Assembly: GCA_900208305.1 (NCBI GenBank)
Contig: OAPG01000002.1
Location: 434,001-498,000 of the forward strand
Origin: Melanopsichium pennsylvanicum
Lineage: Eukaryota > Basidiomycota > Ustilaginomycetes > Ustilaginales
DNA length: 64,000 bases
Reading direction: 5' to 3'
Shown here: positions 20,780 through 31,414 of the stretch, piece by piece
Layout of the letters: each line of letters starts with the position of its first letter
How positions within the stretch are numbered: position 1 is the first letter of the stretch
The notes under the pieces: generated by a model
Database searches by the model: none
Seen by the model: only the letters and a program-made list of their open reading frames with translations
What the model was told of the DNA's origin: nothing
Translations under genes and position numbers: made by a program

Positions 20780-23700
20780 CTAGAAAAATTGGTGCTGCTG
20801 CTGGCCTGCTTTGGCTAGGATCTCTTGCTTTTGAGTCCATCTACGAACAGCGTCGTCGAAGAATGCCTTTCGCTCTGCCTCTGGCATCACATTGATTGCC
20901 CCCGCCAATTCGACTTCGGACACGTTTTGAAGCTCGGCCAAATCGGACAGATCGGGCTTGCGTGCTCGAGTATTCTGAGTAATTGCTCGATGCAGATCCT
21001 GCTCTGCTACACAGACAGGTTGCGTCTCTCCCGGGGTCGGTTCAGCATCAGCAAGTCCCTTTAAAGAAGTTGTAGCCATAGATCGTTGCGGCGGCCAAAT
21101 GGCTGTTGAAGTCTTCTTAAATACCTCCTTCTTCGATGTGGCTGCAAGGGATCGCGGCGCTCTGGTAGGCTTTGCGACTCCCTTTGTGCTCTCTTTCCGC
21201 TGACGTGCTGCTTTTCGATACAGCGCGGCTTCGGCGGCGCTGTTGCCAACTAAGGCTGCATGGTCGTGACTGTAAGCTATTCCGCTGCCTTCGAGAACAC
21301 TTCGAACCGGATCTGTGTTGACACTTGAAGGCTGTAGCGAGGCGTCGGCGCGTTCAGCGTTTGTGGTCGAGTCTCGCTGAGATTGCCCTTGGCTGAAAAC
21401 ACGTTCCGCGAGAGCCGCATCTGCACTTGTCTGGTCATCCAGCAGGCCTGCCTTTAGGTACTGCTCCAGCGCAAATGTCACCTCCGAGATATTGCACTCG
21501 TCGATAATCGACTTCATTGCCAAACTGCTCTCGTGCAGGGTGAACAAGTTTTTGCATCCGAAGAGCTCTCCCAGACTGTCCTGATCGCCAGCAACACCTT
21601 CAAAGTATCGCCGTTCTTTGGTCGCATTGTAGCCAATCTCCATCTGCTGCTGTTTGTACAGCTGACGTCCGTATATCACCTCCTCCAGCGAGCCTGCCCC
21701 AATGAGGCGGTAGACGTACACATCTCTCGATTGCCCAAATCGGTAGGCTCGGTCCATCGCTTGCAGATCGTGTGACGGGTTCCAGTGCGGATCGAACACC
21801 ACCACGCGATTCGCAGCTGTGAGATTGAGGCCTGTACCACCTGCAGTCGTGGAGATGAGGAACACAAAGATGCTACGATCTCTGTTGAATTGATTCACAA
21901 GCATTTGACGACGATGCTGTGGGGTCGAGCCATCGAGCCGTAAGAAATTGTGACCCTCCCGGGCTAGGAAGAATTCGATAAACTGCAACAGTCGAATGTT
22001 GGTCGAAAATAGCAGCACCTTGTCGCCATCGGCGTGCCACTGCTGGAGAAGTCCGGCCAGGACCTTCCACTTGCCGCAGAAGTCGGGCTCCATCCCGTTT
22101 GCGGCGTTGCAACGCTTGGACTGCCAGCTATCGGGAAACATGAGCTGGACATACGAGAGCTGACGCTCATACCTGTCCATCCTATCCGCTTCCCTCGAGC
22201 TTGAATCCTCTGGGTCTGGGAAGACGAGAGCCACGTGATTGGAGCACTTTTGCAAAAGGTAGATGTACTTGAGCATGTTCTTGCTCCACGGTTCTCCTTT
22301 GCGATCTCGCTTGTAGCAGCAGTTTTGGCGTCGGTATGTCAAGCCCGTCTCAGGGTCGAGGCGACCGCAGTCGCATGGATCGGCGTGGCACTTCATCAAG
22401 TCGACCTCCTCTTCCGCCAAAATGCGTTTGTAAACGTCGAGTTGCGTCGAAGTTAAGGGACAAAAGACGATTTTGTCAAACTTGCGAGGCAGTTGATCTG
22501 CAATTAGCGCCTTTGTACGACGAAGGAAGAAGATCGGCAAGACATTGCCGACCAATTTCTCCGCTCTGGTCCTAGCATCAGCGATTTGCTCCGGATCTGC
22601 ACCTCGCCTTTGGCCACGCTTGAGAGGATCTTCGATTTCGGTTACCCATTCTTTGACTGTGCCAAGCAGACCAGGATTCGTCCAATCGGCCAGGGTGTAG
22701 AGCTCGCGATACGTGTTTTGGATGGCAGTTCCCGTCAATGCGAAGCGGGCTTTGCAGCGGAAGGTCTGCATCGCCTGCGTCATCTGGGAACTGGGATTTT
22801 TGAGCTTGTGCGCCTCATCGATGAGCACACAAGATAGATCCAGATCGCGCAGTTGCTCGATCGACAGCGAGGCCGTCTCATGACTGGTGACAAGGATGTC
22901 GAGTCGACCTCGACGGAACGCATCAAGCGCAATCTTGGCATTCTTGCCACTGAACGCAGCATGCTCGAAGTAGCCCCAAGTATCGAGCTCGTCGCGCCAA
23001 TTGTCAATAACTGAACTGGGGCAAATGATGAGGCAGGTGGGCCAAGTTGCATCGGCTCGTTGATAGCCCGAGTGTTGTCTGTCGCTTCGCTCAGCCTCGA
23101 TCCTACGATCTGCATCTTCCTCTCGACCCGTTTTGCCCATGATTGCCGATAGAAAAGCGATTACTTGGATCGTCTTTCCCAGACCCATATCGTCGCCAAG
23201 CAGCGCTCCTCGCCCCTCTGCATACGACTTGTAGAGAAAGTGGACGCCATCACGCTGATAGCTACGAAGGAAGCGATTGATAGATGCAGGCACTATGACA
23301 CCAAGTGCGAGCTCCAAAGGTCCCACGTTCAATAAATCCGAAGGAATTGGAAAAGCGGGCCTGTGACCATCCGAGCTGTCCTTCGAGAACTTCGAGCTGA
23401 CCACTTTCTTTGCCGCATCCGTACAGGACCGGAATGTCGCTGCTGGAGGCCTGATGGCGAGTGCCACTTCGTCCTCGTCTTCGCTGGTATCGCTGCCTGC
23501 AACGATGTCAATGGATTGGGCGCCAGAGGTGGGCTGTTTGGATCCGATAGCGCTGGCACTGAGGCCGAGCGCTTGCCCCGGCTCATCGCCCGTATCGGAA
23601 TCGCTAGCCGTCGGATTGCGACCGTGGCGGGCCGTCGTCTGTCGCTTTCTTGTGTCCAGCCGGCTTGAGATCATCGAATCTGTTGTGGAGGCCACAGGCT

Positions 23701-24097
23701 CGCGTGGGGCGCGTGAGATGGGAAGAACAAGCTCGTCATCCGTTGAGGAGGAATCTGAAGACGACGATGGAGCAGGCGAGCTTCCCGGTTGAACGGTGCC
23801 GATACTGTGCTTGACATCGTTGTGTTGCTCGAGACAGCGCGAAAGGGCATCGAGCTTTTCGGATCGTTCATGCGATGGAGCTCCCGCTGTGTCGACATAA
23901 TCGTCTGCAGCAGTAAGCCTGAGTAGATCGCGAAGGCATCGGCCCCCGGTGGCGAAGGTTGTGGGATGGGGCCGAACATGCCGACGTTTGGGCGCTTTGA
24001 GGCGATCGAAGTGTTGCTCAGCGAGGAGCTTCTCATCATTGATCTCCTGCTGGTATGGAGATGACGAGTCGAGCACGGCTGATCTTTTCCGCCCCAT
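20780..24097 (-). CDS. SNF2/Rad26-type DNA-dependent ATPase, ERCC6L2-like
   Basis: A 1105-residue chromatin or DNA-repair ATPase without visible introns (ATG at 24097). The N-terminal ~260 residues are disordered, Ser/Asp-rich and basic. The SNF2 ATPase lobe has YQRDGVHFLY, GDDMGLGKTIQVIAFLSA (about 300), VLIDEAHKLKN (about 424) and FALTGTAIQN. The helicase C lobe has TTAGGTGLNLTAANRVVVFD, DPHWNPSHDLQ and DRAYRFGQSRDVYVYRLI (about 750-800). Directly after it, RYFEGVAGDQDSLGELFGC and KNLFTLHE resemble the segment typical of ERCC6L2 (Rad26-like/Hebo), which sets this apart from Rad26/CSB and Rad54. A lobe insert with several Cys/His (CHADPCDCGR, RRQNCCYKRD) may be a zinc element. Role inferred: repair or transcription-coupled genome maintenance in the nucleus. 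Confidence 0.85.
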   Translation of the reverse strand: MGRKRSAVLDSSSPYQQEINDEKLLAEQHFDRLKAPKRRHVRPHPTTFATGGRCLRDLLRLTAADDYVDTAGAPSHERSEKLDALSRCLEQHNDVKHSIGTVQPGSSPAPSSSSDSSSTDDELVLPISRAPREPVASTTDSMISSRLDTRKRQTTARHGRNPTASDSDTGDEPGQALGLSASAIGSKQPTSGAQSIDIVAGSDTSEDEDEVALAIRPPAATFRSCTDAAKKVVSSKFSKDSSDGHRPAFPIPSDLLNVGPLELALGVIVPASINRFLRSYQRDGVHFLYKSYAEGRGALLGDDMGLGKTIQVIAFLSAIMGKTGREEDADRRIEAERSDRQHSGYQRADATWPTCLIICPSSVIDNWRDELDTWGYFEHAAFSGKNAKIALDAFRRGRLDILVTSHETASLSIEQLRDLDLSCVLIDEAHKLKNPSSQMTQAMQTFRCKARFALTGTAIQNTYRELYTLADWTNPGLLGTVKEWVTEIEDPLKRGQRRGADPEQIADARTRAEKLVGNVLPIFFLRRTKALIADQLPRKFDKIVFCPLTSTQLDVYKRILAEEEVDLMKCHADPCDCGRLDPETGLTYRRQNCCYKRDRKGEPWSKNMLKYIYLLQKCSNHVALVFPDPEDSSSREADRMDRYERQLSYVQLMFPDSWQSKRCNAANGMEPDFCGKWKVLAGLLQQWHADGDKVLLFSTNIRLLQFIEFFLAREGHNFLRLDGSTPQHRRQMLVNQFNRDRSIFVFLISTTAGGTGLNLTAANRVVVFDPHWNPSHDLQAMDRAYRFGQSRDVYVYRLIGAGSLEEVIYGRQLYKQQQMEIGYNATKERRYFEGVAGDQDSLGELFGCKNLFTLHESSLAMKSIIDECNISEVTFALEQYLKAGLLDDQTSADAALAERVFSQGQSQRDSTTNAERADASLQPSSVNTDPVRSVLEGSGIAYSHDHAALVGNSAAEAALYRKAARQRKESTKGVAKPTRAPRSLAATSKKEVFKKTSTAIWPPQRSMATTSLKGLADAEPTPGETQPVCVAEQDLHRAITQNTRARKPDLSDLAELQNVSEVELAGAINVMPEAERKAFFDDAVRRWTQKQEILAKAGQQQHQFF

Positions 24098-24137
24098 CGC
24101 GGATTCGGTAGCAAGTCTACAGCGTTAGCTGCATGCT

Positions 24138-24179
24138 CGACGCACTAGAAACGACGCACTAGAAACGACGCACTAGAAA
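24138..24179. repeat. 14 bp tandem repeat, three exact copies
   Basis: The unit CGACGCACTAGAAA is repeated three times without change, starting 41 bp upstream of the SNF2-gene ATG, so it lies in its leader or core promoter. Exact identity suggests a recent expansion or a selected multi-copy site. Confidence 0.9.
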
Positions 24180-26252
24180 GTTAGGCTCGAAGCCATCAGC
24201 CTAGCGGAGCTGTGTTGCGGAAAGGAAAAGTGCGATGCATTTGGGTAGCACTTGAAGCTGTAGGGGTCTGCCGTGGGCGGGGCAGCATCGAAGGTAGCAA
24301 AGATGAGGAGATGCAGGCCCTGTTGAGCGAAGATGGTGTAGGTGGAAGGCTAACCTGTCAGAGTCCAACAACTTGCCGAGCCAGAGTCTGTTCTCAGGGT
24401 CCAGCATGCATTTGAGTGCTTATGTAATGATGACAAATCATTCGAATGACATGTAGTGCAGACCAGATTCGTTACACACAACCTGCAGACAACGTAGCAC
24501 TGTGTACGAGGAGAATGCTTAACTTTTATTGGGATTAGGCCTAGATAGAAATCGGATTGGTGTGGTTAGGAGACAGGGGGGGGGGGCGGCACGCGATAAC
24601 ACGCAACATGAATAAAACAACAAGCCACAGGAAGTGGGTGTATGCAAACTGCTGCAAACTGCTGCAATCCGCAACAAAGAATGTTCGCCATATGACTTAG
24701 CATGATGTGCGATCCTGCATGTTGGAACTAAGTTCGACAGGTTGGGTTGTGCTTCGCGTGCCTTTCTTATGAAGAATCATGTGAGCTTGTTCCGTTGTAT
24801 TGTTCGACGACAGCTGGCCGAGTTGAATGTCAAGTACGTGTGTGTGCAATGTTGCATGCCTGCTCCACACAAGTGAAAAGGCACCTTGCGCACAAGGTAG
24901 GACACATCATGCTAAACATCGATTCAACATTGCCTTCTCTCCTCGCTGTGAAGTTCGGGGCTTAGACAATTGACTGAAGAGTACAGCATGCTGCTATCGT
25001 GAGACAGACTCTTCTCAAGTTGGCTCGCCGCAGTCCATCGGCCGTAGGAGGGTTGCGACTCCGAGTTTAGCAGTCGAGAGAGGACTGCCCTGTTTTGGTG
25101 TACAGTAAATTTACAAGTTGAGTGCCCAGCTTCTTGCCGCACCTTTGACCCTGGATTGACGAAGCTCGCAAGCGGCCCAGCCCGAAGCTCTTAGTCAGAT
25201 GCCGCAGTCCTGACTCCAAAGTGCTTGCTCGCCGAGCCAGGTCGACCAAGCCCAGCGAAGCTAGCGGCTGAGAAGCAGGTAACAGGCGTACTCATTGTCG
25301 CGCCACGCCGTCTGCCACCACCTTTGATGGCAGAATGACTTTTTAGCTTACCCAGCATCATAAGTCAATCAGTTGCACTGCAGGGGAAAAAAGCGATAAA
25401 AAAAATACCAAAAACACGCGCTGCTGCCAGAGGGTTGGTTGATTTTGGTGTTTTGAGTGATGCTGAAATTTTTGTGGCCCTGGGGCAAGAGAGCCAATTC
25501 CGTTTCCGCCAAAGAAGAAAGAACAGTCCAGAAAACCCTGGGTAGTAAAAAAAGGAACCTGCCACATCCAATCGTCCAATTCGACGACGGCATTTTGTTT
25601 CCGCGCGGCCGCGTACCAAACACACTTGCATACACACGCTCAAGACTGTGCTCTTCATGAAAGAAATCGTTAACTGGCCTTGCAAGCACTCGGCTAGATC
25701 CATGCCGATTTCAAGGTCAAAGCAAAACGTTCACTGATGAAAAGACCAACAACTGGGCTTTCTACTTGGTTTACACTTGGAAAATCAACGATTGTCAATG
25801 ATCAGCTAGACGTACTTTTATGTGCTATCTCCCGCAGAGGCCTTGGGCTCAAGGATTGCCATGGTGAAGAGTCAGAGATAGAGTAAACTTACCTCATTGC
25901 CAACAGCCGGCAAATTGGTCAAGTTTCGCGATCATGGAGATGGCCAGAGAGCGAGTGCAGGCCAAGATCGGCAAGGACTGGCTTTCGAATTTGAACCCTC
26001 TTGCTTTGGTCTCGGCCATTGTAGCGTGTCTCGAGTCTCTGTGTTGACAGTACAACCCATTGGCCTGCCGCGCATACTCAAGCGCACCAGGAAGAGAGAC
26101 GTTGAAATGGCCACTTTTCTGGCTTTTCCGTCATTAAACGGCTTGCGGCTGCCGGGCGCAAGTTGTGAGTCTCTTAGCCCGGAGAAAGGCCAAACTCCCC
26201 TGTCTCGCTGTTGTTCTGCGATCCCAAATCCGGGCCTTCTCTCAGCTCGTTT

Positions 26253-26304
26253 GTGCGCCTGTGCTCCTGTGCGCCTGTGCTCCTGTGCGCCTGTGCTCCT
26301 GTGC
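26253..26304. repeat. 16 bp minisatellite, 3.25 copies
   Basis: The unit GTGCGCCTGTGCTCCT repeats 3.25 times exactly; each unit is itself an imperfect dimer of GTGCGCCT and GTGCTCCT. It lies about 310 bp upstream of the start of the GPI-protein gene. Confidence 0.92.
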
Positions 26305-26488
26305 AGTCGCGCGTTTTCGTTCATGTTCCTTCGCTAGGGACGCTGTTTGGACCTCTGCCGTTGAGGCTGGTCTCTCTCTGAACGTAGAGTTGAGCCATCA
26401 GCTTTCGCCCTCACCCTCTTCCCTCTCGATTTTCCTTAGTCTGCCCAACTCCCTCCCCTCTGCATCCGAGTGCCCGCCTTCCTTCAAG

Positions 26489-26497
26489 CTATATATG
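26489..26497 (+). promoter_or_regulatory. TATA-like box of the GPI-protein gene
   Basis: CTATATATG sits about 120 bp upstream of the ATG at 26617, a plausible core-promoter position. It is followed by a CT-rich leader (CTTCACCTTCCC and similar). Promoter activity is inferred from position and sequence only. Confidence 0.45.
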
Positions 26498-26616
26498 CCC
26501 ACCCCTTTCTACTTGCCTTCCAGTCCCGCCAACCATTTGACTTCACCGCATTTGCCTTTTGCTCCCTACATTCATCTATATCTTCACCTTCCCTACCAAA
26601 CTCACTCTTATTCAAA

Positions 26617-27291
26617 ATGGTTAAGATCACCTCCGCCGCCGCTGCCGGTGCTGTCGTGTTCGCTGCCGCTGTCGCAGCCACGCCTATTATCAACACCCCT
26701 GCTTCGATCACCCAGTGCAACCCTGCTTCGCTCCAGTGGTCCAGCGCTGAGGGCACCGTCCGACTCTTCATCCTCCCCGCTGGTGAGGTCTCTGCCACCC
26801 CCCTTCAGAACCTCCCCGACCAAACTGGCGCCTCTGGCAGCTACGTTTGGACCGTTGACGTTGCTTCTGGCACCAACATCACCATCGCCATCTCTGATGG
26901 CACTGGTACCACCAACTATGCTTCGCCCCTCGTTGTTCTCGCCGGAACGGACAGCTCTTGTTTGAGCGCTTCTTCTTCCAGTAGCTCTGGGTCCGCCTCG
27001 TCCACCGCTTCGTCGTCCACGGCCGCCGCCGCTGCCTCCACTTCTTCGCGTGCTTCGTCCTCTGCCGTTTCATCCAGCTCTTCGGCCGCCGCCTCTTCGT
27101 CGCGCGATACCTCTTCGTCGCGCGCTACTTCGTCGGCCTCGAGCACCACCAGGGCTGACACCAGCAGCACGTCTTCGGCTGCTGCTAAGACCTCGAGCGC
27201 AGCCGCCACTAACGCCGCCGCTGCCTTCTCTCCCGCCACCGCCGGTCTCTCCGTCATCGCCCTTGCTGGTGCCCTTCTTCCCTTCCTTTAA
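26617..27291 (+). CDS. GPI-anchored Ser-rich cell-wall protein with Kre9/Knh1-like N-terminal domain
   Basis: The ATG at 26617, after a CT-rich leader ending TTCAAA, gives 224 residues. A signal peptide (MVKITSAAAAGAVVFAAAVA) is followed by a roughly 95-residue beta-type domain (PIINTPASITQCNPASLQW, WTVDVASGTNITIAISDGTG) that resembles the Kre9/Knh1 or Ser-Thr-rich GPI-anchored membrane family (PF10342). Next comes a ~95-residue Ser/Ala/Thr stalk suited to O-mannosylation, and a C-terminal hydrophobic segment (AGLSVIALAGALLPFL) without following charge, a GPI-attachment signal. Role inferred: cell-surface or wall structural protein. It stands alone in a gene-poor 5.8 kb. The downstream hydrophilic frames are not coding. 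Confidence 0.85.
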   Translation: MVKITSAAAAGAVVFAAAVAATPIINTPASITQCNPASLQWSSAEGTVRLFILPAGEVSATPLQNLPDQTGASGSYVWTVDVASGTNITIAISDGTGTTNYASPLVVLAGTDSSCLSASSSSSSGSASSTASSSTAAAAASTSSRASSSAVSSSSSAAASSSRDTSSSRATSSASSTTRADTSSTSSAAAKTSSAAATNAAAAFSPATAGLSVIALAGALLPFL

Positions 27292-29914
27292 GCGGCAATT
27301 TAGCCGCTTGCCATAGAGTTCAGCCGATTCTGGGTCTGGAAATGGCTTGGCGCAGTGACTGCGGCAAATTTATCCTCCATTTGATCCCCATTGATCGATC
27401 ATCTCACCTGCCTTGTTCTGCTCGCCTCTCCTTTCGCTTTCTCCACTTGATTATGTTGTCCTGTCAATATTTTGTTTTCACTACCATGCATTCTCGCAGA
27501 CGTTCACTTTGTTCGCTCTGTATCGTGCTCTCTATAAGGATTCGAAAGCATCTTACTCTTCCTTTTGGTTTCAATACAAACGAACTTTGCCTAACATTCT
27601 ATACTGGTGAAAAATGTATGATTTGTTTTTGTTGTGCTCAGACTGATCCGCGATAGCTCTTGGCTTGCCTATGGGATCAGGCATCATAGAGCTTGTTCGA
27701 GCCATGTGGGCTTACACATCTCAAATGCTGGGATCGTCAATGAAGTTTGAGCCGCTTCTGACGATCTCTTCTATGAAAATGAAGTGGATAGGGAATTGGC
27801 AATGAAGTCAAAGCCCGCGGATCGCGTCTCTTCGCAGGGGCCACCCCTCTGTCGTTTTGAAATCTTTTCCCCTGTCTTTCCGCCTTGGCTCATCTGGCCA
27901 GTCATCTGAGACTTGAGACTGGCCCGCTAACCTGGCGGTGGACCCGTGATCTTCAAACCAAAAGACACAATATCCGATTTTTTTATTTTTTTGTTTTTCA
28001 ATGGCTTCAGATGCGGGTATCGATTGAGAAGCTCTTTACGGTCGCATCACCATACAGTAAACTCAACACGGAGGAAGGGCACAAAAGGCCGCCTGAAATT
28101 GTGCGGAGCGAGTTCGATTCATCCATTCAATTCGCTGAGGGTAACTTAAAAAGAAAAAAAAGGTCTATTGCCGAAAGACCGCGAGGTTAGACAGACTTAT
28201 CAGCAAATCGAGCGCGAGGTAAGAGTGTGGCTGTGCAAAAATTCCAACATGTTTATTTCGGGGCTCAACCCTAATGGAGGTCTTTATTTTTTTTTTAAAC
28301 ATCAACATCCTTAGCCAAAAGCAGTCTCACCATACGACCCTTCCGCGTGAGCACGTTCTTTCCCGTTTTAGTTCAAAATTTGTGTTTTCTTTTGTCGAAG
28401 AAGATGGCGTCAGGTTTGATCTACGTCGCAATTCCGCACAGACAGGAGGCGATTGCAAACAGTTTCAAATTGTAATTTTGCTGCAACTTCATGTACTCTC
28501 CGATCTTTCGCCGGAACCATCAAGACTCCCTCACCTCTCGTATCGTACAATCTACTATACGTGGCAGATCGGAATAATTTCATCATACAACAGCGGGAAA
28601 AAGAGAGACGATCTGGTGCTTAGGATCTCGCGGATCGAGACGCTCGAGGCCCAGATAGCCTAAGTCGACGATTGTTAATCCATTCGAAGCTGGTTGGTCA
28701 ATTCGACGTTGAGTGACCAGTTTTCTGCACAGGTACTTGTTTGGCCACGCTGCCCCAGTCGAGCTTCTTTTCACCCCAGCTGATTGCGCACAGCAAGAAG
28801 TGAGAGAAATGAATGAGACAACAAGACAGAGATTCAAGACGAAATCTCTCTTAGCTCAGTTTGACACCCTTGCCGGTCAAAGCAGTACCCTTGGAAGAAA
28901 GTAAGGCTCGACACTTGTGCCCGACACTTGTCGGATTCCTCGCTCCGACTTTTTCAGCTTCTTCCTTGTCTGAGAAAACAGACCGCGTTGAGACTTAAAC
29001 ACGTTGCCAGCAGGGCTGCATGTTCGAAATGAGGCCGCCGGCGAGCGCTTCTCTTTGACAACAGGCTGTGCTATGCCTCGGTCAATCGGTGAACCTCGAA
29101 CACCTTGTAATTCTTTGGACCATGGCAGCGCAAGCTCACCACAGTGCTTTCCTGGGCAACCTTTGAGGGCGTGGACCGGAGCGAGTTATAGCAAGCTCTG
29201 TTAGGTTTGGTTGCACTCCTTTTCACCAGTTCGCACCCTCTTTTCAACTGGCTCTTATGTTCCGTTCAAAGAGCAACCGTCGGCCAGTGAAAATCCAAGA
29301 CCGCAAGCGAACGACCTTATGCCCGCCACCCAGGCCCTACAGATTCAATTACCTCGACCGTATGCGTCCTGTGACCTCCAACGCGATCAAACACGTGGCA
29401 CCATGCAGCAAGCTCTAACATTGGTATTCGGAACAGCGCCGACTTGTCGAATGGTGGTGATATATCCTGGATGTCGGCTCGGCTTCCCAGTTTCTTGTCT
29501 GATACAAGCGAGTCGAACGGCTCTATCAACTAGCACCTCCCGATTGATCATGTTTGTCCGATGCGGTGCGATCAATCGGACATCGGACATGGCGTTCTGA
29601 TCAACTATTTGAGGCCAACAGGATCCAACATGATGGGTCGAGAGCTGGTTGCATTGCATAGAAGTACAAGGGTTGGAATACACGAAGCTGAAAGGGATCG
29701 AGGACATGTGTGCACAAAGTTCGAAGACGGAGCTGAGAGCTGGTCTGGAGGAAGAGAGGATGATCTGATAAATTCGGGATCCAGTGGGAGTAGCCCGATG
29801 CCGAGGCGTTGAATAGCGCGGCAGAAGCCAGGAAATCAAGTGTAGACGCGACATCGCCTTTGTAAAGCTAGTAGGTTTTCCGGTGTCCTGAAGGAGCGCG
29901 CTGATATGGAGTCA
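27292..29914. other. 2.6 kb gene-less region
   Basis: I searched both strands for spliced exons like those of the neighbouring ELF1 gene and found none. The stretch contains T-runs (about 27978-27991 and 28286-28297) and no repeats longer than a dozen bases. A non-coding transcript is possible but nothing in the sequence shows one. Confidence 0.45.
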
Positions 29915-30371
29915 TTAGCGTTCCTGTTCATTGGCGACATCTTCGCAAGCGTCGATCCAAAGAGAGTATACGTCGATGGGTTGGTCCAAGGGATTTGTAT
30001 CGGCTGAGAACTTCTGACCGCAGATCTTGCATGAGAGGTAGCCGATTCTGGCTTTATCGTCGCTGTTGTGATTCAAATCAGATGGCAGGAGAAAGCCACG
30101 TTTCCAACATTGTCAGTAACACCGACCGTAGAAAAGCACCGAGGTCATACAATTGGATCTTACATCTTGCAGGAGACCGCCTTTTCGTGGTTACAGAATA
30201 GACATGTGAAGACCGTGTCTGTGTCATTCGGAAGCATCCGTACGTTGAGTTGGGGGGTCAGTTACCAGTGGGCGCGAATTCTGTTGTCTTTGAGAAAGAG
30301 GCCGACTTACCAAGCGGGGGCGGTTTCTTGGCACCACCTGGTTTCTTACTGGAACTCTTTCTCTTGCCCAT
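29915..30371 (-). CDS. ELF1: transcription elongation factor Elf1 (ELOF1), three exons
   Basis: Small zinc protein that binds elongating RNA polymerase II and helps passage through nucleosomes and transcription-coupled repair. Exon 1 is 30311-30371 ([20 protein letters not shown]), exon 2 is 30164-30218 ([18 protein letters not shown]) and exon 3 is 29915-30062 ([18 protein letters not shown], then [16 protein letters not shown]). Introns of 92 and 101 bp have GTAAGT/ACAG and GTAAGA/ACAG ends, and phases 1 and 2 join correctly. The total is 87 residues, close to the family's usual 80-odd. The four zinc cysteines are present as CLFC and CKIC, and the conserved N-terminal basic tail is intact. 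The gene diverges from the ankyrin-repeat gene. Confidence 0.96.
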
Positions 30372-30685
30372 ATTGTGCGTTCTGCAACAACTGTGTTTCG
30401 TGCCACGATGGAATCGAAGCCGGCAAAAACGAAGCTGTGGTAGGACGGAGAGAAGTGCCAAATTGCGCAGTGTCGAAAAGTCGATGATGTCGCGAGAACC
30501 CCGCACCAACGTGCATATCTGTCCGACTTCCGCACAATTTCGCTTAGTCAATGGAACATAATCCAAATTTTGACGTGCAGGTGAGTTCTTCACCATAGAC
30601 TTCCTTTGACATCGGATGCTTTGGCCACACCTTGCCTCTACACACCAAACACATCCTTTTGTCACATTGATAAGCTCAAGCAACG
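30372..30685. promoter_or_regulatory. divergent promoter between ELF1 and the ankyrin gene
   Basis: Only 314 bp separate the two start codons, so the two genes probably share regulatory DNA. No named motif is evident. Confidence 0.5.
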
Positions 30686-31414
30686 ATGCCAGTACCAACA
30701 AGTCTCGACCGACCGTCGGCAGCTGCTTGTACATCAGCAAGGAAAAATATCTGGATCGCAGCAGGCGAAGGCGACTTGGAACGTGTCAAAGAGTGCGTTG
30801 ACGTCGAAGGTATCTCCCCCGTCGCAGCAGACGAGTTTACATATACACCGCTTCACGCAGCGGCGTCCTATGGTCAACTCGATATCCTCAGATACCTCCT
30901 CACACATCCCTCTGCACCTTCAAACGCAGTCAACACGACCGATAGCGATCTCGACACACCCCTTTTCGTATGCGAGACTATCGATTCTGCAAGATGCCTC
31001 ATTGAAGAGTTTTCAGCAGATGCGAAGCACAAGAATTCGGAAGGCTTGACAGCAGCACAACAAGCACTGGACAACGAGCATGAGGAGCTGGCACAATACA
31101 TTGCGTCCGTAACCGGAGAGTCGCTCGAAGAAACCCAGGATGATCATGATGAGCAAGAGGCAGTGGACGAAGACGAGAACGGCATGCCGCGGTCAAGCGA
31201 ATTGACAGCAGAACAACAAGCGGCGGAGGACGAGAGGCTGGATACACAAACGGATCAGCTCATGGCAAGGGTGGCTGAAATCATGACCAGGGCGGAACGA
31301 GAAGGCTTTGACCCTGAAGACGAACTGCGCACGCTCGTCAGCGAATCGGTTCTTCGCCAAATCGTCGAGGGCATGAGCTTGCCAAATAATGCAAGCTCCG
31401 GCGATCAAGCTTGA
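30686..31414 (+). CDS. small ankyrin-repeat protein
   Basis: A 242-residue intronless protein starting MPVPTSLDRPS at the ATG 30686. Ankyrin repeats run from about residue 20 to 140: NIWIAAGEGDLERVKECVD, TPLHAAASYGQLDILRYLL, DTPLFVCETIDSARCLIEEF and GLTAAQQALDNEHEELAQYI. The C-terminal 100 residues are acidic then helical (QLMARVAEIMTRAEREGFD, LRTLVSESVLRQIVEGM). The layout, including this conserved tail, resembles the small fungal ankyrin proteins of the yeast YCR051W type, whose function is not established. No signal peptide or membrane span, so a soluble cytosolic or nuclear protein-binding role is likely. Confidence 0.8.
   Translation: MPVPTSLDRPSAAACTSARKNIWIAAGEGDLERVKECVDVEGISPVAADEFTYTPLHAAASYGQLDILRYLLTHPSAPSNAVNTTDSDLDTPLFVCETIDSARCLIEEFSADAKHKNSEGLTAAQQALDNEHEELAQYIASVTGESLEETQDDHDEQEAVDEDENGMPRSSELTAEQQAAEDERLDTQTDQLMARVAEIMTRAEREGFDPEDELRTLVSESVLRQIVEGMSLPNNASSGDQA

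Larger units (their letters stand above)
24098..26616. other. 2.5 kb gene-less region
   Basis: No ORF with domain resemblance or convincing splice model was found. The region holds a three-copy 14 bp tandem repeat at 24138-24179, an 11-base G run at 24576-24586, a duplicated TGCAAACTGC (about 24643-24662), a 16 bp minisatellite at 26253-26304, and a TATA-like CTATATATG at about 26489-26497 that belongs to the next gene. Confidence 0.5.

Noticed and set aside
24576..24586. G11 run as a possible G-quadruplex
   Set aside because: A single uninterrupted G run with no other G tracts close by is more simply a slippage-prone homopolymer.
29211..29854. open frames on both strands beside ELF1
   Set aside because: No domain, no plausible splice sites leading to a family match, and composition unlike the neighbouring genes.
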